The position numbers and the translations under genes were made by a program. A DNA stretch of 64,000 bases from Rhodococcus sp. SGAir0479. Its GTDB lineage: Bacteria > Actinomycetota > Actinomycetes > Mycobacteriales > Mycobacteriaceae. Positions 27,734 through 37,516 of this stretch are shown here, one piece after another (within the stretch, counting starts at the first letter, position 1; every line of letters begins with the position of its first letter). The stretch is taken from positions 434,001 to 498,000 of the forward strand of contig NZ_CP039432.1 of NCBI RefSeq assembly GCF_005484805.1. The letters are read 5' to 3'. Below the pieces are notes generated by a model, which saw nothing but the letters and a program-made list of their open reading frames with translations, had not been told where the DNA came from and did no database searches.

Positions 27734-30700
27734 TTGTCTTCCGTGTCCTCTTCCGCTCCGTCCGAGGCGCCCGCCGGAGCGGCCACCCCGCTCGCCGGGC
27801 TCGTCCGGACGGCCCTCACCGACGACGCGATCGGCCGGGTGGCCGCCGAGGTCGGGCGGGCCGAGCTCGACATCGTGGCACCGAACCCGGCGCGGTCGTT
27901 CGTCGCGGCCGCGGTCGCGGAGCGGACGCAGTTGCTGCTGGTGACCGCGACCGGCCGCGAGGCGGACGACCTCACCGCGGAGTTGCGCGAGACGATCGGT
28001 GATGCGGTCGCACAGTTCCCGTCGTGGGAGACGCTCCCGCACGAGCGGCTGTCGCCGAGCGCCGACACGGTGGGCCGGCGCCTGCAGGTCCTGCGCCGTC
28101 TCGCCCGGCCCGACGATCCCGACTACGGGCCGCCGTTGCGTGTGGTGGTGACGACGGTGCGTTCGCTCGTGCAGCCGATGGCGCCGGGGCTCGGCGAGAT
28201 CGAGCCGGTCATCCTCCGCGTCGGATCCGAACACGACTTCGACTCGCTGATCTCGCGGTTGGTGGAGCTCGCGTACACGCGCGTCGACATGGTCGGCAAG
28301 CGCGGCGAATTCGCGGTCCGCGGCGGCATCCTCGACATCTTCCCGCCCACCGCGGACCACCCGGTGCGCGTCGAGTTCTGGGGCGACGAGGTGACCGAGC
28401 TGCGCGCATTCTCGGTGGCCGACCAGCGGTCGATTCCGGAACTGGAACTCGCCACCGTCATCGCTCCGCCGTGCCGGGAGCTCCTGCTCACCGAGTCGGT
28501 GCGCGACCGGGCGGCGCAGCTCGCGGGCGACAACGTGGCCGACGCGGCGCTGGTCGAGATGCTCGACAAGCTCTCGGCCGGCATTCCCGTCGAGGGGATG
28601 GAGGCGCTGCTGCCGCTGCTGCAGCCCGGCGAGCTGCAGCTCCTCACCGAGGTGCTGCCGCGCGACGCCCATGTGCTGCTGTGCGATCCGGAGAAGATCC
28701 GCACCCGCGCAACCGATCTCGTTCGGACCGGGCAGGAATTCCTCGAGGCCTCGTGGACGGCGGCGTCGATCGGCGGCGCCGCCCCGATCGACACGTCGGC
28801 GCTGGGCGGCGGCGGCCTCGACCTCGGTGCGTCGGCCTACCGGTCGCTGCGCCAGGTCCGGGAGACCGCGGAGGCGCAGGGCCGACCGTGGTGGACGATC
28901 AGCCCGCTCGCGTCCGGTCGCGAGGAGGAGATGGTGCTGCCGGTGCAGTCCGCGCCGGAGGTCCGGGGGTCGGACGAGCTGCTGTCGATGCTGTTCGTCA
29001 ACCTGCGGGCGCACGTCACCACGGGCGGACGCGCCGTGGTCGTCGTCGCGGGCTCCGGCACCGCGCAGCGCGTACTCGAGCGGCTGCGCGAGGCCGACGT
29101 CCCGGCCGCCGAACTCGCCCCCGGCGCACAGCCGGGACGCGGGTTGGTCGGGGTGCTGTGCGGATCGCTGCACGAGGGTCTGGTGCTGCCCGGCGACGGT
29201 GCCGCCGGGATTCCGGGATTGGTGATCGTCACCGAGGCCGACCTGACCGGTAACCGGGTCGCGGCCGCCGGTGACGGCAAGAAGATGCCGGCCAAGCGGC
29301 GCAACCAGGTCGATCCACTGGCGCTCACCGCGGGCGACATGGTCGTCCACGACCAGCACGGCATCGGCCGGTTCGTGGAGATGGTCGAGCGCACCGTGGG
29401 CGGGGCGCGGCGTGAGTACCTGGTCATCGAGTACGCCGCCAGCAAGCGCGGTCACCCGGGCGATCGGCTGTTCGTCCCGATGGAGTCCCTCGATCAGCTC
29501 TCCCGCTACGTCGGCGGTGAGATGCCGGCGCTGTCCAAGCTCGGCGGCTCGGACTGGCAGAACACCAAGCGCAAGGCGCGCAAGGCCGTTCGGGAGATCG
29601 CCGGCGAGCTCGTGCAGCTGTACGCGGCGCGGCAGGCGGCGCCCGGACACGCCTTCGGCCCGGACACACCGTGGCAGAAGGAGATGGAGGACGCGTTCGC
29701 GTTCACCGAGACGCACGACCAGCTCACCGTCATCGACGAGGTCAAGGCCGACATGGAGAAGCCCGTCCCGATGGACCGGGTCGTCATCGGTGACGTGGGC
29801 TACGGCAAGACCGAGGTCGCGGTCCGGGCCGCGTTCAAGGCGGTCCAGGACGGCAAGCAGGTCGCGGTGTTGGTGCCCACGACGCTGCTGGCACAGCAGC
29901 ACCTGCAGACGTTCGCCGAGCGGATGGCGTCGTTCCCGGTCAAGGTGCGCGGGTTGTCCCGCTTCACCGACGCGGCCGAGTCCAAGGAGATCATCGCGCA
30001 GCTGGCCGAGGGCGAGATCGACATCGTCGTCGGCACCCACCGGCTGCTGCAGACCGGGGTCCGGTGGAAGGACCTGGGTCTGGTGATCGTCGACGAGGAG
30101 CAGCGCTTCGGTGTCGAGCACAAGGAGCACATCAAGGCGCTGCGCACCCACGTCGACGTGCTCACCATGTCGGCCACACCCATCCCGCGCACGCTCGAGA
30201 TGAGCATGGCGGGCATTCGCGAGATGTCGACCATCCTGACCCCGCCCGAGGAGCGGCACCCGATCCTCACGTACGTGGGTGCGTACGACGACAAGCAGGT
30301 GGCCGCCGCCATCCGGCGCGAGCTCCTGCGCGACGGGCAGGTCTTCTACGTCCACAATCGGGTCAGCTCGATCGACAAGGCGGCCAAACGAATCCGGGAC
30401 CTCGTGCCCGAGGCGCGCGTCGTCGTCGCGCACGGGCAGATGAACGAGGAGACGCTCGAGAAGACCGTGCAGGGGTTCTGGCAGCGCGAGTTCGACGTGC
30501 TGGTGTGCACCACGATCATCGAGACCGGCCTCGACATCTCCAACGCCAACACCCTGATCGTCGAGCGAGCCGATTCGCTCGGCCTGTCGCAGCTGCACCA
30601 GCTGCGTGGTCGCGTGGGGCGCAGCCGTGAGCGGGGCTACGCGTACTTCCTGTACCCGGCCGAGAAGCCGCTCACCGAGACCGCGTACGACCGGCTGGCG

Positions 30701-31423
30701 ACCATCTCGCAGAATTCCGACCTGGGCGCCGGCATGGCGGTGGCGATGAAGGACCTCGAGATCCGCGGCGCGGGCAACGTGCTGGGTGCGGAGCAGTCGG
30801 GCCACGTCGCGGGCGTCGGCTTCGATCTGTACGTGCGCCTGGTGGGCGAGGCCGTGGAGGCGTACCGGGCGGTCGCCGACGGGCGTCCGGTCACGACCGA
30901 ACCGGAGACCAAGGAGGTGCGGATCGACCTGCCGGTCGACGCGCACATCCCGCCCGACTACGTCACCAGCGACCGGCTGCGTCTCGAGGGCTACCGCAAG
31001 CTGGCGGCGGCCACCGACACCGACGCGATCGCGGGCGTGGTCGAGGAACTCGTGGACCGGTACGGCCCGCTGCCGGAGGAGGTGGGCCGGCTGGTGTCGG
31101 TCGCCAAGCTCCGCCTGCTGTGTCGCGAGTACGGGATCGAGGAGGTCGCGGTCGCCGGCACCCAGTTGAAGATCTCGCCCATGCAGCTGCCGGACTCCAA
31201 GCAGTTGCGGCTCAAGCGGATCTACCCGAGCGCGCAGTACCGGGCGACCACCGGCATGGTGCAGATGCCGTTGCCGCGCACCGGTTCCGGGGGGGTCGGC
31301 GCCGAACGGGTGCGCGACGTGGAACTGCTGCAGTACATCGCGGACTTCCTGCTCGCGATGGACGGCAAGGCCGCCGGTTCGGTCGACGTCCGCACCGGGA
31401 CCGGTGTGCAGGCCGGGGTCTGA
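27734..31423 (+). CDS. mfd: Transcription-repair coupling factor
   Basis: Mfd removes RNA polymerase stalled at DNA lesions and recruits UvrA. The protein has 1229 residues, close to the usual length. In order: a UvrB-like N-terminal module, the RNA-polymerase interaction domain ([14 protein letters not shown] onward), and the RecG-like helicase motor with Walker [10 protein letters not shown] (from 686), DEEQ (787) and [16 protein letters not shown]-terminal TRCF domain follows. The start is TTG 27734, with AGGAG 9 bases upstream. The stop overlaps mazG (TGATG). Confidence 0.97.
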   Translation: MSSVSSSAPSEAPAGAATPLAGLVRTALTDDAIGRVAAEVGRAELDIVAPNPARSFVAAAVAERTQLLLVTATGREADDLTAELRETIGDAVAQFPSWETLPHERLSPSADTVGRRLQVLRRLARPDDPDYGPPLRVVVTTVRSLVQPMAPGLGEIEPVILRVGSEHDFDSLISRLVELAYTRVDMVGKRGEFAVRGGILDIFPPTADHPVRVEFWGDEVTELRAFSVADQRSIPELELATVIAPPCRELLLTESVRDRAAQLAGDNVADAALVEMLDKLSAGIPVEGMEALLPLLQPGELQLLTEVLPRDAHVLLCDPEKIRTRATDLVRTGQEFLEASWTAASIGGAAPIDTSALGGGGLDLGASAYRSLRQVRETAEAQGRPWWTISPLASGREEEMVLPVQSAPEVRGSDELLSMLFVNLRAHVTTGGRAVVVVAGSGTAQRVLERLREADVPAAELAPGAQPGRGLVGVLCGSLHEGLVLPGDGAAGIPGLVIVTEADLTGNRVAAAGDGKKMPAKRRNQVDPLALTAGDMVVHDQHGIGRFVEMVERTVGGARREYLVIEYAASKRGHPGDRLFVPMESLDQLSRYVGGEMPALSKLGGSDWQNTKRKARKAVREIAGELVQLYAARQAAPGHAFGPDTPWQKEMEDAFAFTETHDQLTVIDEVKADMEKPVPMDRVVIGDVGYGKTEVAVRAAFKAVQDGKQVAVLVPTTLLAQQHLQTFAERMASFPVKVRGLSRFTDAAESKEIIAQLAEGEIDIVVGTHRLLQTGVRWKDLGLVIVDEEQRFGVEHKEHIKALRTHVDVLTMSATPIPRTLEMSMAGIREMSTILTPPEERHPILTYVGAYDDKQVAAAIRRELLRDGQVFYVHNRVSSIDKAAKRIRDLVPEARVVVAHGQMNEETLEKTVQGFWQREFDVLVCTTIIETGLDISNANTLIVERADSLGLSQLHQLRGRVGRSRERGYAYFLYPAEKPLTETAYDRLATISQNSDLGAGMAVAMKDLEIRGAGNVLGAEQSGHVAGVGFDLYVRLVGEAVEAYRAVADGRPVTTEPETKEVRIDLPVDAHIPPDYVTSDRLRLEGYRKLAAATDTDAIAGVVEELVDRYGPLPEEVGRLVSVAKLRLLCREYGIEEVAVAGTQLKISPMQLPDSKQLRLKRIYPSAQYRATTGMVQMPLPRTGSGGVGAERVRDVELLQYIADFLLAMDGKAAGSVDVRTGTGVQAGV

Positions 31424-32109
31424 TGGGTCGGGAGGATGCGCGCGCCGACGAGTGGCGCGCCGGGGACGCGCTGATCGAGGCGGCCCTGGTCATGGACAGG
31501 TTGTGGAGCTTCGGCGGCTGGGAGGTGACGCAGACTCACGATTCGCTGCGTCCGTACCTGCTCGAGGAGACGTACGAGCTGCTCGACGCGATCCAGAGCG
31601 GCGACCCGGTCTCGATTCGGGAGGAACTCGGCGACCTGTTGCTGCAGGTCCTCTTCCACTCGCGGATCGCGCAGGCGGCGGGCGAGTTCACCGTCGACGA
31701 CGTCGCGGCCACGCTGGTGACCAAGCTGGCGCACCGCAGCCCGCACCTGGCCGACGACATCGTCGGTCCGGTGGACATCGCCGAACAGGAGCGGGCGTGG
31801 GAGATCCGGAAGGCGGCCGAGAAGGCGCGCGAATCCTGCATCGACGGCATCGCACTGCAGCAGCCCGCCCTGGCGCTCGCCGAGAAGGTGATCTCGCGGG
31901 CACGCAAGGCGGGACTGCCCGACGAGTTGGTGCCCGACGAACTGCGGGTGGTGCGGCTGGGCGGCGCCACCAGCGCCGAGGACGAACTACGCAAGGCGAC
32001 ACTGCGATTCGTCGCCCGGATCCGCGCAGCCGAGTCCGCCGCGCACGCGGACGGGGTCCCGTGGGGCGGACTCGGGGCGGAGTGCTGGCGGGCCTACTGG
32101 CGGCCGTGA
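31423..32109 (+). CDS. mazG: Nucleoside triphosphate pyrophosphohydrolase MazG
   Basis: MazG hydrolyses (d)NTPs to monophosphates, including damaged ones. The 228-residue protein has the EExxE metal-binding motifs in LLEETYELLDAI and REELGDLLLQV, and the partner helix KLAHRSPHLADD. It is shorter than M. tuberculosis MazG (about 325 residues), lacking the N-terminal extension. The C-terminal DUF-like tail ends GLGAECWRAYWRP. The ATG overlaps the mfd stop by one base, so the damage-response pair is coupled. Confidence 0.93.
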   Translation: MGREDARADEWRAGDALIEAALVMDRLWSFGGWEVTQTHDSLRPYLLEETYELLDAIQSGDPVSIREELGDLLLQVLFHSRIAQAAGEFTVDDVAATLVTKLAHRSPHLADDIVGPVDIAEQERAWEIRKAAEKARESCIDGIALQQPALALAEKVISRARKAGLPDELVPDELRVVRLGGATSAEDELRKATLRFVARIRAAESAAHADGVPWGGLGAECWRAYWRP

Positions 32110-32116
32110 CCGGGCG

Positions 32117-33727
32117 TCAGCTCGGGGAGCCGTCGCCGTGCTTCGCGATCCGCCCCGCGTCGTCGAGTTCCACGGTGACGTCGATCCCGACCTTGCTGAG
32201 GAACTCGTAGTCGTGACTGACGATCAGCAGCGCGCCGCGGTAGCCGTCGAGCGCCTCGGCGAGCTGCTCGACGCTGGTGACGTCGAGGTTGTTGGTCGGC
32301 TCGTCGAGGATCAGCAGTTGCGCCGGGGGATCGGCCAGCAGCAGCTTGGCGAGTGAGACGCGAAAACGTTCGCCCCCGGACAGGGTGGCCACGGGCCGGT
32401 CGGCGGCGTTGCCCCGGATCAGCAGGCGCGCCAACTGGTTTCGGATCCCGGCGGCGGGTGTACCGGACGCGACCGCCTGCACGTTCGCGAGAGCACTCGC
32501 CGCGTCGTCGAGGTTGTCGAGCCGCTGCGGCAGGTAGCCGACGCGGTCGGTGAGCAGGACCCCGCCGACGCGGTCCGGGTCGCCGGTGGTGCCGTGGACG
32601 AGGTGCTCGACGAGGGTCGACTTGCCGGCGCCGTTGGGGCCGACGAGCGCGACACGTTCGGGGCCCTGCACCACCACGGTGCGTTCGCCGTCCCGGAGTT
32701 CGGCGAGACGCCGGCTGCGCGGCACGTCCGGGTCCGGGAGCACCAGGTGGATGTGTTCCTCGTCGCGTATCCGCCGGGTCGCGGCGTCGACGGCGGCCCG
32801 GGCGGTGTCGACCTTGTCGTCGAGCGTCGAGCGCATCGTCCCCGCGGACGCCTGGGCGCGGCTGGCCCGGTTTCCCGCGAGGATCTTCGGGATACCGCCG
32901 TCCTTCTGGGTCTTCTTCGCGGTGCGTTCGCGGCGGGCCAGTTTGGTCTCGGCCTCGATGCGCTGGCGCTGTTCCACTTTGAGCGCCTGCTGGGCCGACC
33001 GCGCCGCCTGGGTAGCCGCCGCCTGCTCCTGCTCGAGGTGCTGCTTCCACTCGCTGTACGGGCCGCCGAAGACCTCGAGTCGGCTGTCGTGCAGCTCCGC
33101 GGTGTGTTCCATGTGCTCGAGCAGTTCCAGGTCGTGGCTGACGACGACGAGCGTGCCGGACCACGCGTCGACCATCTCGGCCAGGCGCGCGCGGGTGGGG
33201 CGATCGAGGTTGTTCGTGGGCTCGTCGAGCAACGTGACGGGGGTGCGGCGGACCTGCAGACCGGTGATCGCGACGAGCATCGCCTCGCCGCCGGAGAGCG
33301 TGTCGACCCGGCGGTCGAGGTCGGCGGCGGAGAACCCGATGTCGTGCAGCGCCTCGTCGGCACGGGCCTCGATGTCCCAGTCGTCGCCGACCGTGTCGAA
33401 GTGCTGCGGGGCGACGTCACCGGATTCGATCGCCCGGAGGGCGCGCATGACGGCGTCGATACCGAGCAGCTCTGCCACCGTCGAGTGCTTTCCCAGCGTC
33501 AGGGTCTGGGGGAGGTAGCCGACCTCGCCGACGGTGTCGATCCGGCCCGCCGTCGGCTGTAGCAGCCCGGCGACCAGTCGCAGTAGCGTGGACTTTCCGG
33601 CGCCGTTGCGCCCGACCAGTCCGGTGCGTCCGGTCGTGAACGTGCCGCTCACCCGGTCGAGCGCGACGGTGCCGTCGGGCCATTCGAAAGTGAGGTCTCG
33701 GAGGGTGATCGCGGAAGTGTTGGACAT
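32117..33727 (-). CDS. ABC-F family ATP-binding protein
   Basis: A 536-residue soluble protein with two ABC ATPase domains and no membrane segment, the ABC-F layout. Domain 1: Walker A GRNGAGKST, signature LSGGEAM, Walker B with TLLDEPTNNLD. A charged, coiled linker (EQEQAAATQAARSAQQALK, KLARRERTAKKTQKD) follows. Domain 2: GPNGAGKST, LSGGERFR, LILDEPTNNLD. ABC-F proteins act on the ribosome, either protecting it from antibiotics or in general translation. Which applies here is not clear from sequence. ATG 33727 has AAGGAG upstream, directly preceded by a palindromic hairpin. It follows efeB on the same strand with a 240-base leader. Confidence 0.9.
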   Translation of the reverse strand: MSNTSAITLRDLTFEWPDGTVALDRVSGTFTTGRTGLVGRNGAGKSTLLRLVAGLLQPTAGRIDTVGEVGYLPQTLTLGKHSTVAELLGIDAVMRALRAIESGDVAPQHFDTVGDDWDIEARADEALHDIGFSAADLDRRVDTLSGGEAMLVAITGLQVRRTPVTLLDEPTNNLDRPTRARLAEMVDAWSGTLVVVSHDLELLEHMEHTAELHDSRLEVFGGPYSEWKQHLEQEQAAATQAARSAQQALKVEQRQRIEAETKLARRERTAKKTQKDGGIPKILAGNRASRAQASAGTMRSTLDDKVDTARAAVDAATRRIRDEEHIHLVLPDPDVPRSRRLAELRDGERTVVVQGPERVALVGPNGAGKSTLVEHLVHGTTGDPDRVGGVLLTDRVGYLPQRLDNLDDAASALANVQAVASGTPAAGIRNQLARLLIRGNAADRPVATLSGGERFRVSLAKLLLADPPAQLLILDEPTNNLDVTSVEQLAEALDGYRGALLIVSHDYEFLSKVGIDVTVELDDAGRIAKHGDGSPS

Positions 33728-33742
33728 GCTGAGGTTCTCCTT

Positions 33743-33762
33743 CGCGCGCTCGGGAGCGCGCG
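33743..33762 (-). promoter_or_regulatory. Palindromic hairpin abutting the ABC-F ribosome binding site
   Basis: CGCGCGCTC-GG-GAGCGCGCG, a 9-bp inverted repeat (8 pairs practical), ends immediately before the GAAGGAG of the ABC-F gene. It could hide or expose the ribosome binding site, or act as an attenuator. Confidence 0.5.
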
Positions 33763-33911
33763 GCCGGTCTGGCGACAGTGGGGGAACCGATCACGAGCGC
33801 GGTCGAGCAGACGCGGAGCCGGTACTGCGAACACGGAACGAGATCGGTGCGACGCGGACTGGCGAAGGGCAGGGTCGATCGCCGAGGCACGCGGGGCGCG
33901 GATTCGGCGAG

Positions 33912-33933
33912 AGCCACCGGCAGTCCGGTGGCT
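33912..33933 (-). terminator. Hairpin between efeB and the ABC-F gene
   Basis: AGCCACCGG-ACTG-CCGGTGGCT forms a perfect 9-bp stem with a 4-base loop, 38 bases past the efeB stop. No U-tract follows. Either the efe operon terminator or part of an ABC-F leader. Confidence 0.6.
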
Positions 33934-33958
33934 AGATTCTGTCGACCTCGATATCCAT
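33932..33958 (-). other. Possible 8-codon leader peptide (MDIEVDRI)
   Basis: A mini-ORF ATG...TAG of eight codons in the ABC-F leader. Its stop codon overlaps the base of the 33912-33933 hairpin. No good ribosome binding site precedes it. Chance is possible; recorded because leader peptides control several ABC-F genes. Confidence 0.25.
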
Positions 33959-33971
33959 GGCGGGCACTCTA

Positions 33972-35279
33972 TCAGGCACCGAACAGCGTCGAACCCCAGA
34001 AGTCGCCGTCGCCGAGGCCCGGCGGCACGGCGAACACCGCGGACCCGACGTGCTTGATGTACTCGTTCAACGCGTCGTTGCGGGCGAGGTTCTGCTGCAT
34101 CGGCACGAACTGCTTCTGCGGGTCGCGGCAGTACGCGATGAAGAACAGCCCGGCGTCGAGGTGGCCGAAACCGTCCGTGCCGTCGGTGAAGTTGTAGCCA
34201 CGTCGCAGAATCTGGATTCCGCCGAGCTCCTCCGCGGACGCGAGCCGCACGTGCGCGTCCCTGTCGATCACCGGCCTGCCGCCGGCGCCCTTGGCGTCGA
34301 GCTGGAGGTCGTCGAACTCGTCCTTGCGGCCCAGTGGCGCACCGCTGCCCTTGCTGCGCCCGAACACCCGCTCCTGCTCGTGGAGGGTGGTGCGATCCCA
34401 GGGTTCGATGAGCATCCGGATCCGTCGGGCGACGAGGTAGGAGCCGCCGGCCATCCACGCCTGGTCGTCCTGCGGGTCCACCCACACGTGCTCCGCCAGC
34501 GTGGCCGGGTCCTCGGCCTTGATGTTGCGGGTTCCGTCCTTGAACCCGAACAGGTTCCGGGGCGTCTTCTGGCTCGTCGAGGTGGAGGAGGTGCGTCCGA
34601 ACCCGAGCTGCGACCACCGCACCGCCACCACACCGAATCCCACCCGGGCGAGGTTGCGCACCGCGTGGACGGCCACCTGCGGGTCGTCGGCGCACGCCTG
34701 GATCGCGATGTCGCCGCCCGAGCGCGCCGGTTCGAGTGCGTCGCCGGTGAACTTGGGCAGATCCGCCAACGCGGCGGGGCGTTTGTCCGCGATCCCGAAC
34801 CGGTCCTCGCCGTTGGTGTCGAACAGCGACGGACCGAAGCCGATGGTCAGCGTCAGCTTCGACGCGTGCAGGTCGAGAGCCTCGCCGGTGTCCGTCGGCG
34901 GGCTGTACTCGCCGGCACCGATCGCGCCGTCCTCGGCGGCCTCCTCGCCGGCGGTCATCCGCGCCGCCATCTCGGTCCACTTCTTCAGCATCGCCACCAG
35001 CTCGTCTCGCGAGTCGGTGACGACGTCGAACGCGACGAAATGCATTCGGTCCTGCGCGGGCGTGACGATGCCGGCCTGGTGCGCGCCGCGGAACGGCACG
35101 ACTTCGGCGGCCGACCCCGCGCCCGACGTCTCGGGCGCCGTCAGCCTTCCGGCCGCGACACCCGCTCCCGCGAGCACGGCCCCCGCCCCGACGGCGCCGA
35201 ACAGGCGACGTCGGGACAGGCCCGGCCGCGATTGCGTCCGGTCCGTGGGGGGCTGCTGGTCACTGTCCGGCGACGACAC
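33972..35279 (-). CDS. efeB: Deferrochelatase/peroxidase EfeB (DyP-type)
   Basis: A secreted heme peroxidase of the dye-decolourising (DyP) family, part of the EfeUOB ferrous-iron/heme-iron uptake system. It has 435 residues. The N-terminus has a Tat signal: LSRRRLFGAVGAGAVLAGAG. The catalytic GFKDGTRN motif (GxxDG) and the C-terminal LDAGLFFIAYCRDPQKQFVPMQ are typical of the family. GTG 35279 overlaps the end of efeO by 20 bases. Export in folded form with heme via Tat is expected. Confidence 0.93.
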   Translation of the reverse strand: MSSPDSDQQPPTDRTQSRPGLSRRRLFGAVGAGAVLAGAGVAAGRLTAPETSGAGSAAEVVPFRGAHQAGIVTPAQDRMHFVAFDVVTDSRDELVAMLKKWTEMAARMTAGEEAAEDGAIGAGEYSPPTDTGEALDLHASKLTLTIGFGPSLFDTNGEDRFGIADKRPAALADLPKFTGDALEPARSGGDIAIQACADDPQVAVHAVRNLARVGFGVVAVRWSQLGFGRTSSTSTSQKTPRNLFGFKDGTRNIKAEDPATLAEHVWVDPQDDQAWMAGGSYLVARRIRMLIEPWDRTTLHEQERVFGRSKGSGAPLGRKDEFDDLQLDAKGAGGRPVIDRDAHVRLASAEELGGIQILRRGYNFTDGTDGFGHLDAGLFFIAYCRDPQKQFVPMQQNLARNDALNEYIKHVGSAVFAVPPGLGDGDFWGSTLFGA

Positions 35280-36393
35280 CCTGCACCTGGCTCACTTCCG
35301 CGGACAACGCGTCGATCTTCTGCGACAGGGCCTGTCGCTGCGGCTCGGTGACGGTCTCGTAGGAGACGAAGCCGTCGCCCTGGCGGTACTGCGCGAGCTC
35401 GCTGTCCAGGTCGGCGAACCGCTGGTCGATCCGGGCGCCCAGCTCGGGGCTGCGCTCGTCGAGGATCGGGCGCAACGACGCGATCGCGGCCTGCGAGCCG
35501 TCCGCGTTGGCCTGGAAGTCGTACAGGTCGGTGTGCGAGAAGATGTCCTCCTCACCGGTGATCTTGGTGCGCGCGATCTCGTCGAGCAGCGTCTGCGCGC
35601 CGCCGGCGACCTGGATGGGGTCGACCGCGAAGTCGGGCGCCGCGATGCCGTCGGCGAGCTCCTGGATGTCGGTGAGGAGCTGGTCGGCGATCGCGGCGGT
35701 GTCGGGCTGCGGTCCCTGCACCCACAGATCCTTCTCGAGGCGGTGGAAGCCGGTCCAGTGCCAGCCCGGCTCGACGTCCACCTCGCGCAGGTCGATGCGC
35801 GGGTCGAGGTCGTCGGGGAAGCTCTCGGCGATCGGCTCGATGCGCTCGTAGTACGTCCGGGTGAGCGGGTACTGCGCCTTCGCCGCCGCGAGATCGCCGG
35901 ACTTGACCGCGGCCACGAACGCAGCCGCGGTCTCCTGCAGCGCGGACAGCTGGCTGTCGACGTACCGCTTGTAGCCGTCGGCGGCCTCGGCGAGCCGGCC
36001 GTCGTCGTCGGTGGCGGCCACCGAGTCGCCCGTGACGACGAAGTCGGTGCGGAGACCGTCGCCGACCATGCCGGGCTTGCACGCGGTGTGGTAAGTCCCG
36101 GCCTCGGCGAGGTTGACGATCAGCTGACGGGTCAGCCCCGGTCCCACGTTCTCGACCTCGCCCATCACCCGGTCGCCGTCGCCGTACACGTAGAACTCGG
36201 TGACCTTGGAGCCGTTGTTGGTGATCGAGAACGTGGTGTTGCCCGTCGCGCCGCTGTCCGCCGACACCTCGCACGTGCTGTCGGTGGCGGTCACCGTGAT
36301 CGCCTCGTCGTCGGCGGCCGACTTCGACGTGCAGGCCGCGAGGGCGAGGGGAGCGATCGCGAGCAGGGCGAGCGCGGAGGTCGTACGACGCAC
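35260..36393 (-). CDS. efeO: Iron uptake lipoprotein EfeO
   Basis: A 377-residue periplasmic-side iron-binding component. A lipoprotein signal (RRTTSALALLAIAPLALAAC) places the lipid Cys near residue 23. An N-terminal cupredoxin-like domain (TFSITNNGSKVTEFYVYGDG) is followed by the M75 peptidase-like domain with the HxxE motif GFHRLEKDLW. GTG 36393 is chosen over the longer frame because AAAGG lies 8 bases upstream and the signal peptide then starts correctly. It follows efeU with a gap of 26 bases. Confidence 0.93.
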   Translation of the reverse strand: MRRTTSALALLAIAPLALAACTSKSAADDEAITVTATDSTCEVSADSGATGNTTFSITNNGSKVTEFYVYGDGDRVMGEVENVGPGLTRQLIVNLAEAGTYHTACKPGMVGDGLRTDFVVTGDSVAATDDDGRLAEAADGYKRYVDSQLSALQETAAAFVAAVKSGDLAAAKAQYPLTRTYYERIEPIAESFPDDLDPRIDLREVDVEPGWHWTGFHRLEKDLWVQGPQPDTAAIADQLLTDIQELADGIAAPDFAVDPIQVAGGAQTLLDEIARTKITGEEDIFSHTDLYDFQANADGSQAAIASLRPILDERSPELGARIDQRFADLDSELAQYRQGDGFVSYETVTEPQRQALSQKIDALSAEVSQVQGVVAGQ

Positions 36394-36419
36394 GGGCGGA
36401 ACCTTTCGGGAAACGGTGC

Positions 36420-37325
36420 TCAGGACGGGACGACGGACGTGTCGGTGGGGTCCGACGCGGACCGTGCCGCGGCGGACCGGGGCCGGACCGGACGGAGGAA
36501 CAGCGGCAGCACGACCACCAGGTACGCCACCCAGGCGACCACCTGGAGGACGGTGGGGTCGGGGCGGAAGTTGAAGATGCCCTGCAGCACCGTGCCGTAC
36601 CAGCTGGAGGTGTCGAAGACGGACGAGATGTCGAACGCCATCGTCGATCCGCCCGGTAACCACCCGGCGATCTGCAGGGCGCGCACGCCGTACGCCAGGA
36701 TGCCCGCCGCGACGACGACGAGGAAGACGCCGGTGTAGCGGAAGAAGCGCGCGAAATCGATCCGCACCGCACCCACGTACAGCAGCACGGTGACGACGGC
36801 GGCGACGACGATGCCCAGGAGCAGCCCGACGAGCGGCCACGCGCTGCCGGCCGCGTTCTCGGCGTAGCCCACCAGCAGCAGTGCGGTCTCGACACCCTCG
36901 CGGCCCACCGCGAAGAAGGCCATTGCGGCGACGGCGGCGGGGCCGACGGCCAGCGCTCGGTCCAGCCCGGCCCGCAGTTGCCCGGAGATGGAGGAGGCGG
37001 CGGTACGCATCCACAGCACCATGGCGGTGACGATCGCGACGGCGACGAGGGACGCCAGTCCGCTGATCAGCTCGGCCGCCATCCCCGTCACCGTCGAGGT
37101 GCCGAAGTGGATGACGCCGAAGATCACCGCGACCATCGCCACCGCGGCGCCGACGCCGGTCCAGACCCACTTGAGCGCGTCGCGACGGCCCGCCTTCACG
37201 AGGAACGCCACGAGGATCATCACGACGATGCCCGTCTCGAGGCCCTCGCGGACACCGATCAGCCCGCTGCCGAACAGCTGTGTCGCGATGGACGGCGCGG
37301 TCGCGCCGGCGGCGAGGACTGACAC
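36420..37325 (-). CDS. efeU: Iron permease EfeU (FTR1 family)
   Basis: A 301-residue membrane permease with about seven helices. The two REGxE iron-binding motifs are REGLET (near the start, after GSGLIGV) and REGVET in the middle. The start is GTG 37325, with AGGAG 8 bases upstream; the open frame to 37613 has no support. It is the first gene of efeUOB. A candidate iron box lies about 51 bases upstream, so repression by IdeR/DtxR under iron sufficiency is likely. Confidence 0.93.
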   Translation of the reverse strand: MSVLAAGATAPSIATQLFGSGLIGVREGLETGIVVMILVAFLVKAGRRDALKWVWTGVGAAVAMVAVIFGVIHFGTSTVTGMAAELISGLASLVAVAIVTAMVLWMRTAASSISGQLRAGLDRALAVGPAAVAAMAFFAVGREGVETALLLVGYAENAAGSAWPLVGLLLGIVVAAVVTVLLYVGAVRIDFARFFRYTGVFLVVVAAGILAYGVRALQIAGWLPGGSTMAFDISSVFDTSSWYGTVLQGIFNFRPDPTVLQVVAWVAYLVVVLPLFLRPVRPRSAAARSASDPTDTSVVPS

Positions 37326-37375
37326 TGCATGTGCTCCTGAAGCGAGTCGGATGGCCCGGCGGCCTCGGCCCGAAC

Positions 37376-37394
37376 GTAGGCAAGGCAAACCTGG
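37376..37394 (-). promoter_or_regulatory. Candidate IdeR/DtxR iron box upstream of efeU
   Basis: Reverse strand CCAGGTTTGCCTTGCCTAC matches the DtxR/IdeR consensus TTAGGTTAGCCTAACCTAA at 13 of 19 positions, with AGGTT and CCTxxCCTA preserved. It lies where a promoter for efeU is expected. Confidence 0.55.
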
Positions 37395-37516
37395 AATAGC
37401 CGCGCTGAAAGTAGCACCCCCCGAAGTCCCGCGGAAACCACCCCCGACCTGGGGCTTTTTGTCCAGAATGGGGCTTTGGTCCTGATTCCGGTGAGCGTCA
37501 CGACCACGCGGTCTGG

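Noticed and set aside
27719-30946. 1075-residue open frame antisense to mfd
   Set aside because: Typical high-GC shadow ORF; Arg/His/Gly/Gln-rich composition, no motifs, while mfd on the plus strand is unambiguous.
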